A stretch of DNA of 27,942 nucleotides from Rhodospirillaceae bacterium (GCA_002717185.1 PBDC01000069.1:1-27942), one strand, 5' to 3'. Positions 17,030 through 24,771 are shown, numbered from the stretch's first letter. The notes: generated from the sequence alone by a model not told the origin. Translations and numbers: made by a program.

Positions 17030-18040
17030 TCAATAAGTCGTGAATATACGATGCAGTTCTTCTAAATCATTGGTCTTTGTCAGCGCGACCATTAGCAAGA
17101 TGCGTGCCTTCTGCGGATTGAGGTTGTCGGCGGAGACGGCACCCTTCAATCGCATTGTCTCGCCCGGCATTACCCGGCCACTGCCAGCGCGCGAGCCCTG
17201 TGCCACGACGACACCGGTCTCCTGCGCCTTTTCTAGTGCCGCGCACTCATCCTGCGTGCAGAAGCCCGGCGCCATACCAGCAGCAACGATCCCCTTGGCC
17301 CCGGCCCGCACGAAAGCATTAACAGCAGCACCATCTGATCCCGCGTATGAATACAAAATATCGACACGGGGCAGATCATCCAGGTCGGCAACATCGAACT
17401 CCGTATCAGGGGCGTGACGGCGAACTGGACGACGATAGATAGCGACAGTCCCATCACCATCCGCATGGCCTAGCACTCCGAAATCAGGGGAACGGAAGGT
17501 TTGCAGCCGATAGGTCGAAGTTTTGGTCACTTCGCGGGCTGCCTGGATCTCGTCGTTGAGCAGAGCTAATACACCGAGCCCACGGACCTCGGTCGCCCCC
17601 GCAACACGGATCGCGTTCAATAGGTTCATGCCCGCATCGGTGCTGAGGGCACTGGCCGGCCGCTGCGATCCAACCACGACGACCGGAATGTCCGTCTTCA
17701 GTGTCAGATTCAAGAAATACGCGGTCTCTTCCAAGGTCGCCGTGCCGTGTGTCACAACAATACCATCCGGCGGTTCAGAGCGACCGGCGACATCATGAAT
17801 TACACGGGCCAGTTCGAGCCATTCCGCGACACCCATCGCAGTGCTCGACAGAGCACGGAACAGAACTGGCTCCACTTCGGCAACTTCGCGCACCTCAGGA
17901 AAGGCCTCGACCTGCTCAACCGCGTCGTACTTGGTTTTGTTGTTGCCGTAGTTGACCAGGTCAAGACCATGTTTCCCAACCGACGAGATTGTCCCACCAG
18001 TGCCGATCACGGCGACGCTGGGCTTTTCTGCCTTACTCAT
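17030..18040 (-). CDS. Asparaginase-family amidohydrolase with altered substrate pocket
   Basis: A 336-residue cytoplasmic protein (no signal peptide) of the AnsA/AnsB fold. Catalytic T17 in GTGGTIS, T100 in THGTATLEETAYFL and K173 in REVTKT are kept, and the end LNPQKARILLMVALT is classic. But the E. coli AnsB residues Asp90 and Gln59, which bind the substrate alpha-amino group, align with A101 and T67 (GTA instead of GTD; SSTAM instead of GSQDM). So asparagine may not be the substrate; an amide lacking that amino group, such as a half-amide of a dicarboxylic acid, is my inference. AAGGAG lies 8 bases before ATG. Spacing is 14 bases after the hydantoinase gene and 9 before the GMC gene, indicating one operon. 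Confidence 0.9.
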   Translation of the reverse strand: MSKAEKPSVAVIGTGGTISSVGKHGLDLVNYGNNKTKYDAVEQVEAFPEVREVAEVEPVLFRALSSTAMGVAEWLELARVIHDVAGRSEPPDGIVVTHGTATLEETAYFLNLTLKTDIPVVVVGSQRPASALSTDAGMNLLNAIRVAGATEVRGLGVLALLNDEIQAAREVTKTSTYRLQTFRSPDFGVLGHADGDGTVAIYRRPVRRHAPDTEFDVADLDDLPRVDILYSYAGSDGAAVNAFVRAGAKGIVAAGMAPGFCTQDECAALEKAQETGVVVAQGSRAGSGRVMPGETMRLKGAVSADNLNPQKARILLMVALTKTNDLEELHRIFTTY

Positions 18041-18054
18041 AACCAGCGCTCCTT

Positions 18055-19488
18055 TTACAGCATCGGCCCACGACGAATTTCATCTGGCACGCGGCGCTTG
18101 AGATACTTTCCATCCTTCTCATCGCCGAAGAACTCGCCGTTTTCTACCATGATCTTGCCGCGCAGCACCGTAACCGTGGGCCAGACAGCGACTTCACGCC
18201 CCTCCCAGGGTGTGTAGTCAGTGGAATGTAAATTTTCCTTGCGAACCGTTCGTTTCTCATCCGGGTCGAGAATTGTGATATCGGCGTCGCTGCCGGCCGC
18301 CAAGGCACCCTTGCGCGGATACATCCCCATGATGCGAGCTGCGTTGGAAGAGGTCAGGTCGACGAACTTTTCAATCGAGTATCCCCGGTTCTCGACCATC
18401 TCGGTGTACATTACGGCGACACGCGGCTCGACACCGGAATTACCGCCCGTCGTGTCGTGGATTTGCTCGCCCTGCACCTTGACCGACAGGGAGCAGCAAA
18501 TTTCGTCAGTAGCAACCGTGTTGATGCTTCCGTTGAGCGTACCCTCCCAAAGGCCGTCCTGGTCCGCCTGTGACTTCAGCGACGGATAAGTGTGGTAAAT
18601 TTGACCATTCGGGCGTTTGTAATCGTCGCTGGTGTACAGCATGTACTGGTGCAAGGTTTCGCCATAGATCGGATAGCCCTTGGCACGGGATTGCTGTATC
18701 GCCGAGACACCGGATGCGGCGCTGACATGCATCATGTAAAGCGCCGCACCTTCAATGTTTTCCGCCAGGCGGATAATACGTCGGAATGAGATGTCCTCCG
18801 ATAGCGCGTTATGCACCTCGGCCAGATTGTGGAAGCTACTGCGGCCTTCGCGGAATAGTTTCTCATACATGTGCATGACGATATCGTTGTCCTCGGAATG
18901 GATCACACCGAGGCCGCCCTCGCGCGCCAGCACCTTCAGAATTTCCCAAATATCACCGAAATGGACCATTCGACCCTTGCGGCTGGGCGTGATGTCGGTG
19001 GTAAAAACCTTGACCGTGGCATAACCATCCTGAACCGCCTCACCAATTTCCTCGACGATGGGCGGGGGGACGTCGCCGCGCAACATGATGTGATAAGCAA
19101 AGTCACAATAGCACCTGTCGACCCATTCCTTATCGCGGTTCTCAAGCATCTGTTGGATCGTATCTCCAGCCTCGCCGGATGCGAAATCGATCATCGTCGT
19201 CGTACCACCGTATAGGGCAGCGCGGCTGACTACCGACGGTGGGGCCGTATAGGTCGGCTCGGCACCTTCCTCCAGCGACGGGATATGCCAAGCACAATGG
19301 ACATGCGGATCTATACCGCCCGGCATGACGATTTTGCCGGTCGCGTTTATCACACGTTTCGCCGCATCGTCACCCAGGGTACCCGGCGCCGCCAATGCAG
19401 CAATCGTCTCTCCCTTTACCGCAACGTCCCAGGCGCCTGCGCCATGTGGAGTAACGACTTTGTCGCCACGAATTATCAAATCAAACAT
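18055..19488 (-). CDS. Hydantoinase/dihydropyrimidinase-family amidohydrolase, divergent
   Basis: A 477-residue cyclic amidohydrolase. The binuclear metal site is complete: H62 and H64 (GGIDPHVHC), carbamylated-lysine position K160 (TVKVFTT), H197 (VIHSED), H254 (MHVSAASG) and D328 (VATDEIC). The family opens cyclic amides, imides or ureides (hydantoins, dihydropyrimidines, cyclic imides). Substrate-side motifs differ from classic dihydropyrimidinases: TT after KVF where a Tyr usually sits two residues on, YPSLK for the SPPLR block, and DEIC for DHCP. This points to another cyclic substrate. GGGGGT lies 5 bases before the ATG. It sits 14 bases after the COG0523 GTPase gene, which may deliver its metal, and 14 bases before the asparaginase-like gene. 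Confidence 0.9.
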   Translation of the reverse strand: MFDLIIRGDKVVTPHGAGAWDVAVKGETIAALAAPGTLGDDAAKRVINATGKIVMPGGIDPHVHCAWHIPSLEEGAEPTYTAPPSVVSRAALYGGTTTMIDFASGEAGDTIQQMLENRDKEWVDRCYCDFAYHIMLRGDVPPPIVEEIGEAVQDGYATVKVFTTDITPSRKGRMVHFGDIWEILKVLAREGGLGVIHSEDNDIVMHMYEKLFREGRSSFHNLAEVHNALSEDISFRRIIRLAENIEGAALYMMHVSAASGVSAIQQSRAKGYPIYGETLHQYMLYTSDDYKRPNGQIYHTYPSLKSQADQDGLWEGTLNGSINTVATDEICCSLSVKVQGEQIHDTTGGNSGVEPRVAVMYTEMVENRGYSIEKFVDLTSSNAARIMGMYPRKGALAAGSDADITILDPDEKRTVRKENLHSTDYTPWEGREVAVWPTVTVLRGKIMVENGEFFGDEKDGKYLKRRVPDEIRRGPML

Positions 19489-19502
19489 CTATACCCCCTA
19501 CC

Positions 19503-20519
19503 TTATGCCTGCCGCTGATGCGCTTCTGCCACCTCGGCGTCGAGAGCCTCAAGCAGATCCTCAAACCATTGCCCCGGCAGGTCTTTCGTGATGAACACCA
19601 GCTTGCTATTGCAATCTTCTCCCGGCCAGCGATCGAGCCAGATCAGCGGGTGAAACACGTTTTGAACACCGTGCACAACAGCCGGTCGGTCGGCGCTTTC
19701 CACAAGCTTGACCAATCCCTTCACTCGGAGCAAGTCAGGCCCGCAATGTTCCGCCAAAATCTCAAGGAAAAGGGTGAGCGCGACCGCATGGAGCGGTCTC
19801 TCGCGCACCATCGCATGGGCGGTTATGCCGTCACCGTGCCGGTTCACATCATGCGCGTGATGTCGGGCATGCTGCTCCGCGGCAAGCCAGGTTTGCACAT
19901 CCACCGGTTTGGCTGAAGGATCGAACACTCCACTGTCAAACAAACGGGCTGGTGCAATATCACCGTTGATCGCAGTTAGCAGAGAAGCTGTCGGATTGAT
20001 AACAGAAAGCCGCTCACTAAGGTCCTCCGCCTCCGGCAAATCGGTCTTGGTCAAAACGATACGGTCTGCGACGGCGGCCTGCTTGATAGCTTCTGGATAC
20101 CGGTCAAGTGTCGCAGTTCCATTGACCACATCCACAGTGGTAACGACACCATCAACCTGTATGTCACCGGCGAGCGCGGTATCCGTCATCAACGCTTGAA
20201 GGATTGGTGCTGGATCAGCTAGACCGGTCGTCTCGATTACGATCCGCTCAAAAGCCAAAACCTCCCCTCGTTCCCTTCGACCCAACAAATCTAGGAGTGT
20301 GAAAACGAGATCACCACGGATCGTGCAGCACAGACAGCCACTATTGAGCTGGACGATGTTCTCGTCGCTCGCCTCCACCAGCATGTGGTCGAGCCCAACT
20401 GCACCGAACTCATTGATAATTACGGCAGTCTTCGCCATGTCCTCGTGCCTTAGCAGCCGAGACAACAAGGTTGTCTTGCCGGAACCGAGGAAGCCTGTGA
20501 GAACGGAAACGGAAACCAT
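19503..20519 (-). CDS. COG0523/CobW-family G3E GTPase, putative metallochaperone
   Basis: A 338-residue G3E GTPase. Walker A is GFLGSGKTT (9-17), the family metal motif is C62-L-C64-C65 in NSGCLCCTIRGDL, the switch region has ETTGLADPAPI, and the guanine motif appears as TKTD. A His-rich linker near residue 220 (EQHARHHAHDVNRHGDG) precedes the CobW C-terminal domain (LLRVKGLVKL...NVFHPL). Members use GTP to deliver Zn, Co, Fe or other metals to a client. Being immediately upstream (14 bases) of the metal-dependent hydantoinase suggests that enzyme as client; this is inference. The ATG begins next to the stop of the 102-aa gene (3 bases between), so translation is likely coupled. Confidence 0.93.
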   Translation of the reverse strand: MVSVSVLTGFLGSGKTTLLSRLLRHEDMAKTAVIINEFGAVGLDHMLVEASDENIVQLNSGCLCCTIRGDLVFTLLDLLGRRERGEVLAFERIVIETTGLADPAPILQALMTDTALAGDIQVDGVVTTVDVVNGTATLDRYPEAIKQAAVADRIVLTKTDLPEAEDLSERLSVINPTASLLTAINGDIAPARLFDSGVFDPSAKPVDVQTWLAAEQHARHHAHDVNRHGDGITAHAMVRERPLHAVALTLFLEILAEHCGPDLLRVKGLVKLVESADRPAVVHGVQNVFHPLIWLDRWPGEDCNSKLVFITKDLPGQWFEDLLEALDAEVAEAHQRQA

Positions 20520-20522
20520 TTA

Positions 20523-20831
20523 TCAGCAGTCCGCCCGCGGTCCGATGACCAGGCGCGTGCCCGCCTCGTCGACACCGACCGCTTCTCGCACAGCGCGAAG
20601 CATCCCCTGAATTCCGCCGAAGGGAAGCGGCGGCAAATCGCTGTCTTGCAAAATGACCTCCCAATAAGGATCACCATCGTCGGTAACACGGGCCACACAG
20701 ATTGACGCTTTACTGGTCCGAAGCGTGCACTCTGCAGTGTTACATGTGACGGTTCCGTCGACGCGCCAGATGTCCAGCGCCCCGTTCAACAGCGTTCCCA
20801 AATGCTCAACCCACTCGGAATTATCTGGCAT
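20523..20831 (-). CDS. Uncharacterised 102-aa protein, first gene of the hydantoinase operon
   Basis: I do not recognise a family. The frame starts with ATG and GGAG 6 bases upstream and is followed by the COG0523 GTPase gene after 3 bases, so it is very likely real. The protein is acidic and soluble, with no signal peptide or membrane segment. Residues 20-75 alternate like a small beta-rich domain (DIWRVDGTVTCNTAEC, ASICVARV, PYWEVILQDSD). Cysteines at 30, 35, 45 and the last residue 102 could bind metal. The C-terminal part (GIQGMLRAVREAVG) looks helical. As operon leader beside a metallochaperone and a metalloenzyme it may be an accessory or metal-handling partner; this is inference. Confidence 0.75.
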   Translation of the reverse strand: MPDNSEWVEHLGTLLNGALDIWRVDGTVTCNTAECTLRTSKASICVARVTDDGDPYWEVILQDSDLPPLPFGGIQGMLRAVREAVGVDEAGTRLVIGPRADC

Positions 20832-20971
20832 ATTCGCTCCGCTTCCACAGAAACATTAGCGAGAAACCCCTGGGCAGTTAAGAGCACCCCAGAATTTGTT
20901 TTCAACCTGCCCGGCAGGATAACATAAGAGCAACTCTGAACAGGGACTAGAAGCACAGGGAGGAATATCGC
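20832..20971. promoter_or_regulatory. Divergent promoter region of hydantoinase operon and DLH gene
   Basis: The 140-base spacer separates the 102-aa gene (minus) and the dienelactone-hydrolase-like gene (plus). Both genes have good ribosome sites at its edges, so both promoters must lie here. I could not assign -35/-10 boxes or an operator with confidence. Confidence 0.4.
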
Positions 20972-21688
20972 ATGGCAGGCAATTGTGAATGGATCGAATT
21001 GAGCGACGGTACGCGCACCTATTACGGGAGCCCCGAAGGCGATGGACCATATCCCACCGTACTGATTTACATTGAGGCCTTCGGCGTCAATAGTCATTTC
21101 GAAATTTTGACACAACGTTTTGCCGATGCTGGGTTCGCAGCAATCACGCCGGATATTTATGACAGTAAGATCTACGAATATTCCGACCTGGATGGCGCGA
21201 TCGGTCACCTTAAGGCGATGGATGACGATAAGGTCATGGCGCAGTCCGCAGAAGCGCTTGACTTCATGGAAGCGCGAAGTGAAGTGAAAAGTGGTGCGAA
21301 TTGCGTGACAGGGTTCTGCATGGGTGGCCGTTACACATTCCTCGCGAACGCAGCCCTGGCCTCGCGGATCAAGGCGGCGGCCAGCTTTTACGGCGGCGGC
21401 ATCGGCCCCGTCGAGGATTTTGCCGGACGCAAGATTTTGCTCGACCGAGTAGGAGAGATGCAGGCGCCTATGCAGCTTTGGTATGGTGCGGAGGATCAGT
21501 CAATCCCGCCGGAGGAGCATGGCCGGATCGCCGAGGCGATGACAGCGGCCAACAAGCGCTACACGATGAACGTGTTCCCGAATGTTGGGCACGGTTATTT
21601 TTGCGAGGATCGGGAAAGCTACAACGAAGCCGCAACCAAAGAGTCCTGGGACGCAATGCTGGCCCTATTTCGAGCCTGTACGGCCTGA
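20972..21688 (+). CDS. Dienelactone hydrolase family protein
   Basis: A 238-residue alpha/beta hydrolase of the DLH group. The nucleophile is Cys116 in GFCMGGRYTF; Asp lies in YGAEDQSIPPEE and His in NVGHGYFCED. E35 in YIEAFGVN fits the position of the DLH glutamate that arms the cysteine. Members hydrolyse lactones or related esters in aromatic and other ring catabolism; some homologues act on other carbonyl compounds. ATG with GGGAGGAA 7 bases upstream. It is divergent from the hydantoinase operon and may share its regulation. The substrate is not evident. No gene lies within 150 bases after it. Confidence 0.92.
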   Translation: MAGNCEWIELSDGTRTYYGSPEGDGPYPTVLIYIEAFGVNSHFEILTQRFADAGFAAITPDIYDSKIYEYSDLDGAIGHLKAMDDDKVMAQSAEALDFMEARSEVKSGANCVTGFCMGGRYTFLANAALASRIKAAASFYGGGIGPVEDFAGRKILLDRVGEMQAPMQLWYGAEDQSIPPEEHGRIAEAMTAANKRYTMNVFPNVGHGYFCEDRESYNEAATKESWDAMLALFRACTA

Positions 21689-21793
21689 ACTTAAATTTTC
21701 TCACAAACGGACGGCTACAATTAGTCTAGCTATAACTGATCCGATCCTGTAGGTGCGACCGCCATCGAATAATTAGTAAAAAATACCGCAAAA

Positions 21794-21813
21794 TCTGCCA
21801 AGGACTGGGCAGA
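21794..21813. terminator. Weak hairpin between DLH and FkbM genes
   Basis: TCTGCC (21794-21799) and GGCAGA (21808-21813) form a 6-pair stem with an 8-base loop. On the plus strand it is followed by CAAGAATTTTATT, so the T-run is interrupted. On the minus strand it is followed by ATTTTGCGG and then a longer T-run. It could end DLH transcription, but the signal is modest. Confidence 0.3.
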
Positions 21814-21911
21814 CAAGAATTTTATTACCACTTGCTTGCACTTTGTTAGCGGGTGCACTTGTGACCAGGAGAGGCGATGAGTACGTTCCGGCAACCTTGC
21901 AGGCGGAGGCC

Positions 21912-22691
21912 ATGGTGGGCGCAACTGGAGTAATCGAACAGGGCTGGGAACCTCCCTGGACTTTGGAAGAGCGGCTGAAATTCGCCCTGTTCCCGACCCC
22001 ACTTTACATGCGCTACCGGCTTGCCAAGGAACGACGCCACGGCGAAGAGGAAATCGCGCTGATACCATTTCTCGCCGATCCGGCGCGGGCCAGTCTGGAT
22101 ATCGGTGCGAACAAAGGTGTTTTCGCATGGCTACTGAAAGATTATTCCCGCAAGGTGTTCGCTTTCGAACCTAACCCGAAAATGTTCCGTTTTCTTCAAC
22201 GCCTTGCCGGCGACTGCATCACTGTCTCGTCAATCGCCTTGTCCGACCGGTCTGGGTCCGCAATCCTGCGCGTGCCACGGCATCGGCGCGGCGGATTTTC
22301 AAACCAGGGGGCGAGCCTCAGCGACATCAAGGTCGCGGACGATTACATGGGGGTCGAGGTCAAGACAAAGCGAATCGACGACCTCAACATCGAAAATATT
22401 GGGTTTATCAAGATCGACGTGGAAGGATTCGAACAGTCCGTGCTGGCTGGTGCGCGGGAGACGATCGGCCGCGACCACCCTTCCCTATTGATCGAGATAG
22501 AGGAAGCGCACACCAAACAACCGATTGAGGAGGCCATCGCTGCGGTAGAGGCACTAGGCTATCGCGGCCTGTTTCTGCGCCACGGCGTATTACAGCCAAT
22601 CGACGTCTTCGACGGTAACCGCCATCATCGAAAGCCGGAAATTCGCGAAGATTACGTGTTCAATTTCATCTTCTTGCCGAAAGAGGCGTGA
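21912..22691 (+). CDS. FkbM-family SAM-dependent methyltransferase
   Basis: About 259 residues with a Rossmann methyltransferase core. SAM motif I is SLDIGANKGVFAW, followed by VFAFEPNPKMF (acidic residue for ribose), SSIALSDRSG, and the FkbM signature FIKIDVEGFEQSVLAGARETI with LLIEIEE. The end DYVFNFIFLP is typical of this subgroup. FkbM-type enzymes O-methylate hydroxyls of sugars, lipids or polyketides. The start is unclear: the frame opens with TTG 21843 and GTG 21861 without ribosome sites, and ATG 21912 and GTG 21915 follow AGGCGGAGG. The best ribosome site nearby (AGGAG at 21867) serves an out-of-frame ATG at 21877. No sugar or lipid biosynthesis genes lie alongside, so its acceptor is unknown. 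Confidence 0.85.
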   Translation: MVGATGVIEQGWEPPWTLEERLKFALFPTPLYMRYRLAKERRHGEEEIALIPFLADPARASLDIGANKGVFAWLLKDYSRKVFAFEPNPKMFRFLQRLAGDCITVSSIALSDRSGSAILRVPRHRRGGFSNQGASLSDIKVADDYMGVEVKTKRIDDLNIENIGFIKIDVEGFEQSVLAGARETIGRDHPSLLIEIEEAHTKQPIEEAIAAVEALGYRGLFLRHGVLQPIDVFDGNRHHRKPEIREDYVFNFIFLPKEA

Positions 22692-23064
22692 GCCACTGCC
22701 TCTGTTATTGAAGTATTCGCATTGCTGCCAGGCTTCATTCTCTATTTCGTGCACTCAGTTCTTGATCTCACGGCGGTTAATGACATTTCCGGCAAGCCTA
22801 AGCCCTCGACAACGGACACGCGTCGGTCCCGTCGGGCGGTAATCAGCTCCATAATAAACATGCTGTCACCTTCCTCAGTAAAGGTCCGTACCTTCAACTA
22901 CATCAGTATGTCGCCACGTTGATCAAGCAGGCTGATGCTGCTTATCGCCGCAAATTCCCCGAAGATGTACCCATCGAAGTAGCCTCAATCGGGATGGGTC
23001 GTAAATCGTGAAGTTTTTGGTAATTTGATAACTGTGGATCAAATCAACGACGGATTAGCTTTAA
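22692..23064. other. Intergenic region with gene debris
   Basis: The 373-base gap lies between the FkbM gene and the end of ccmI. Apart from the C-terminal-looking open frame at 22802-23011 (listed separately) I found no gene, RNA or repeat. The plus frame at 22722-22922 is low in coding character. Confidence 0.4.
22802..23011 (+). pseudogene. Orphan C-terminal gene fragment, unknown family
   Basis: After TAA at 22799-22801 a plus frame runs 69 codons without any usable start and ends at TGA 23009-23011. The latter half reads YLQLHQYVATLIKQADAAYR and then RKFPEDVPIEVASIGMGRKS. It looks like real protein (helix followed by an ordered tail, protein-like codon use), unlike the noisy first third. 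I cannot name its family. It is most likely the tail of a gene whose front was lost by deletion. Confidence 0.3.
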
Positions 23065-24771
23065 CTACTTCAATTGATCGATCCGTGCGCGCAGTTGCGC
23101 ACGTTCCGGGGCACCGGCCTGGAATTGCGCAATGGCCCGCTCCCACAGCGACCGCGCTTCTTCTTTGTTGCCGGCTTCAGCTGCTGCGCCACCAAGATAC
23201 CAGAGCGCCTCAACATGATTTGGTGCCTGCGCGAGGACCTTGCGCATGGCATCAAGCGACTCAGGTGTCGACCGGTTGCCGTGCATCGCCCGCTCGGTCC
23301 GGCCGTACAGGACAAGTAGCTCCAAATTATCAGGCGACACCTTGAGCGCGGAAACCAGGGCCTCGATGGCCTTTTCTTGCTTGCCCAGGACAGTGTACGA
23401 CCGCACAAGACGCGTCCAGCCGACGAGGTCGTTTGGGTTCTCCTGCAACCGTTCCGCCAATTGCGTGACCATAGATTCTATCATCTCCTGTCGGTCTTCC
23501 GGAGACATCTCTTGCGCCGCCTTCACGTCCTCTTCGGTTGGACCGCGCGGCGCCTCGCCTTCGAGGCCAAGCTGCCCGGCCAGAGCGGCAAGCTGCTGTT
23601 TTGGGAACGGCGCTCTCGCGAACACCTCGCGGGCCCTGGCCAGGGCCTCTATAGCATTGTCCCTTTCATCAAGAACAGCGTAGGAGCGTATGAGCTGCAT
23701 CCAACCCTGGAAATCTCGTGGGTTGTCCTCCAGCTTCGACGCCAACCCTTCGACCATCCCTTGGATGCGTTCGGCCCGTTCTGCAGGGGTTAGGTTGGCC
23801 GCTTCTTCTATGCTTGTGTGCGAAGGAGCCCGGGCAACCTGACGGGGTTCCTCCACGCCGCCGCGTGGTGGTAATGGTTGTGGCAGGATCGCCGTCACAT
23901 CGAGCCCGAGTTCCTCAGCAGCGTCAGCAGCGCGCTGACGCACCGAAGGCAACCAGGGAGCATCAGCTGGAGAATCGCCGACCAATGCCGCCCAGCCATC
24001 GAGCGCCTTTTGTATGTCACCGGCCTGGTATTCAGCCAAAGCCAGATAGTATCGCGGGCGCGGGTCTCCGGGCTTATTCTTTAGGGTTTCTTCGAAGGCG
24101 ATACGGCTTGCTGGCGTGACCACTTCACCCGCGGCGAGATAAAGCGCTTCACCGTAGTCCGTTTTGATATCGGCATTGCCACCTTCAAGACCGAGTGCCT
24201 TTTCGTAGGCGGTGACCGCCTGAGGGTAGCGCTGAATCGACATATAGGTACGCGCTAGCAGCAGCCAGCCTTCCAAATTGTCCGGGTCTTTCAGCAACCG
24301 CTGCTGCAGTTGAGCGGCGGCAGCATCTAGGTTCATCGGCGTTCTGCTTTGCCCGCCCTGAGCGGTCTGAGGCCGCTCCGAAGCGCGCTCCGCGAAAGGC
24401 ATACCGGCGACGTTCGGTTTGCCCTGATACCCGTAGAAACCCAGTGCACCAATCGGCACGATCAGGGCGACAAATACGATCAAAGCAATTTGTCCCCTAT
24501 TTGTTGCGTTCACAGAGCGGCCAATCGACGCTTGGAGCTGTGTATCCGCCTGCAAAAGCCTGCGCGATATCTCCGTCTTAGCCGCCTGCGCCTGCTCAAC
24601 TGAAAGAAGACCGCGGTCGTAATCCTGTCCAACCTGATCAAGCTGGTCTCTGTAGACCTCGATATCATAGGCGGCGGAATCGTCTTCTCGTTCGCGCCGC
24701 CAGATCAACGGCAGCAGCATCCCGACCGCAGCCACGATCGACATAACGATGGCAATGACCCACACAGTCAT
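23065..24771 (-). CDS. ccmI: Cytochrome c biogenesis protein CcmI (long TPR form)
   Basis: A 568-residue protein. Two N-terminal membrane helices (residues about 2-22 and 95-117) bracket the cytoplasmic loop YDIEVYRDQLDQVGQDYDRGLLS...ARTEI-like, the classic CcmI-1 domain. The periplasmic part holds TPR repeats (GWLLLARTYMSIQRYPQAVTA and others). Two modules are near-duplicates: residues about 330-385 (ERIQGMVEGLASKLEDNPRD) and about 430-485 (EMIESMVTQLAERLQENPND). CcmI binds apocytochrome c and CcmH/CcmF to present the CXXCH motif for heme ligation. It overlaps ccmH by 4 bases (ATGA) and is last in the operon. It is longer than many CcmI proteins because of the repeated module. Confidence 0.93.
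   Translation of the reverse strand: MTVWVIAIVMSIVAAVGMLLPLIWRREREDDSAAYDIEVYRDQLDQVGQDYDRGLLSVEQAQAAKTEISRRLLQADTQLQASIGRSVNATNRGQIALIVFVALIVPIGALGFYGYQGKPNVAGMPFAERASERPQTAQGGQSRTPMNLDAAAAQLQQRLLKDPDNLEGWLLLARTYMSIQRYPQAVTAYEKALGLEGGNADIKTDYGEALYLAAGEVVTPASRIAFEETLKNKPGDPRPRYYLALAEYQAGDIQKALDGWAALVGDSPADAPWLPSVRQRAADAAEELGLDVTAILPQPLPPRGGVEEPRQVARAPSHTSIEEAANLTPAERAERIQGMVEGLASKLEDNPRDFQGWMQLIRSYAVLDERDNAIEALARAREVFARAPFPKQQLAALAGQLGLEGEAPRGPTEEDVKAAQEMSPEDRQEMIESMVTQLAERLQENPNDLVGWTRLVRSYTVLGKQEKAIEALVSALKVSPDNLELLVLYGRTERAMHGNRSTPESLDAMRKVLAQAPNHVEALWYLGGAAAEAGNKEEARSLWERAIAQFQAGAPERAQLRARIDQLK

Noticed and set aside
20786..21208. Minus-strand 140-aa frame
   Set aside because: It overlaps the well-supported DLH gene antisense and the start of the 102-aa gene; no motif is recognisable.
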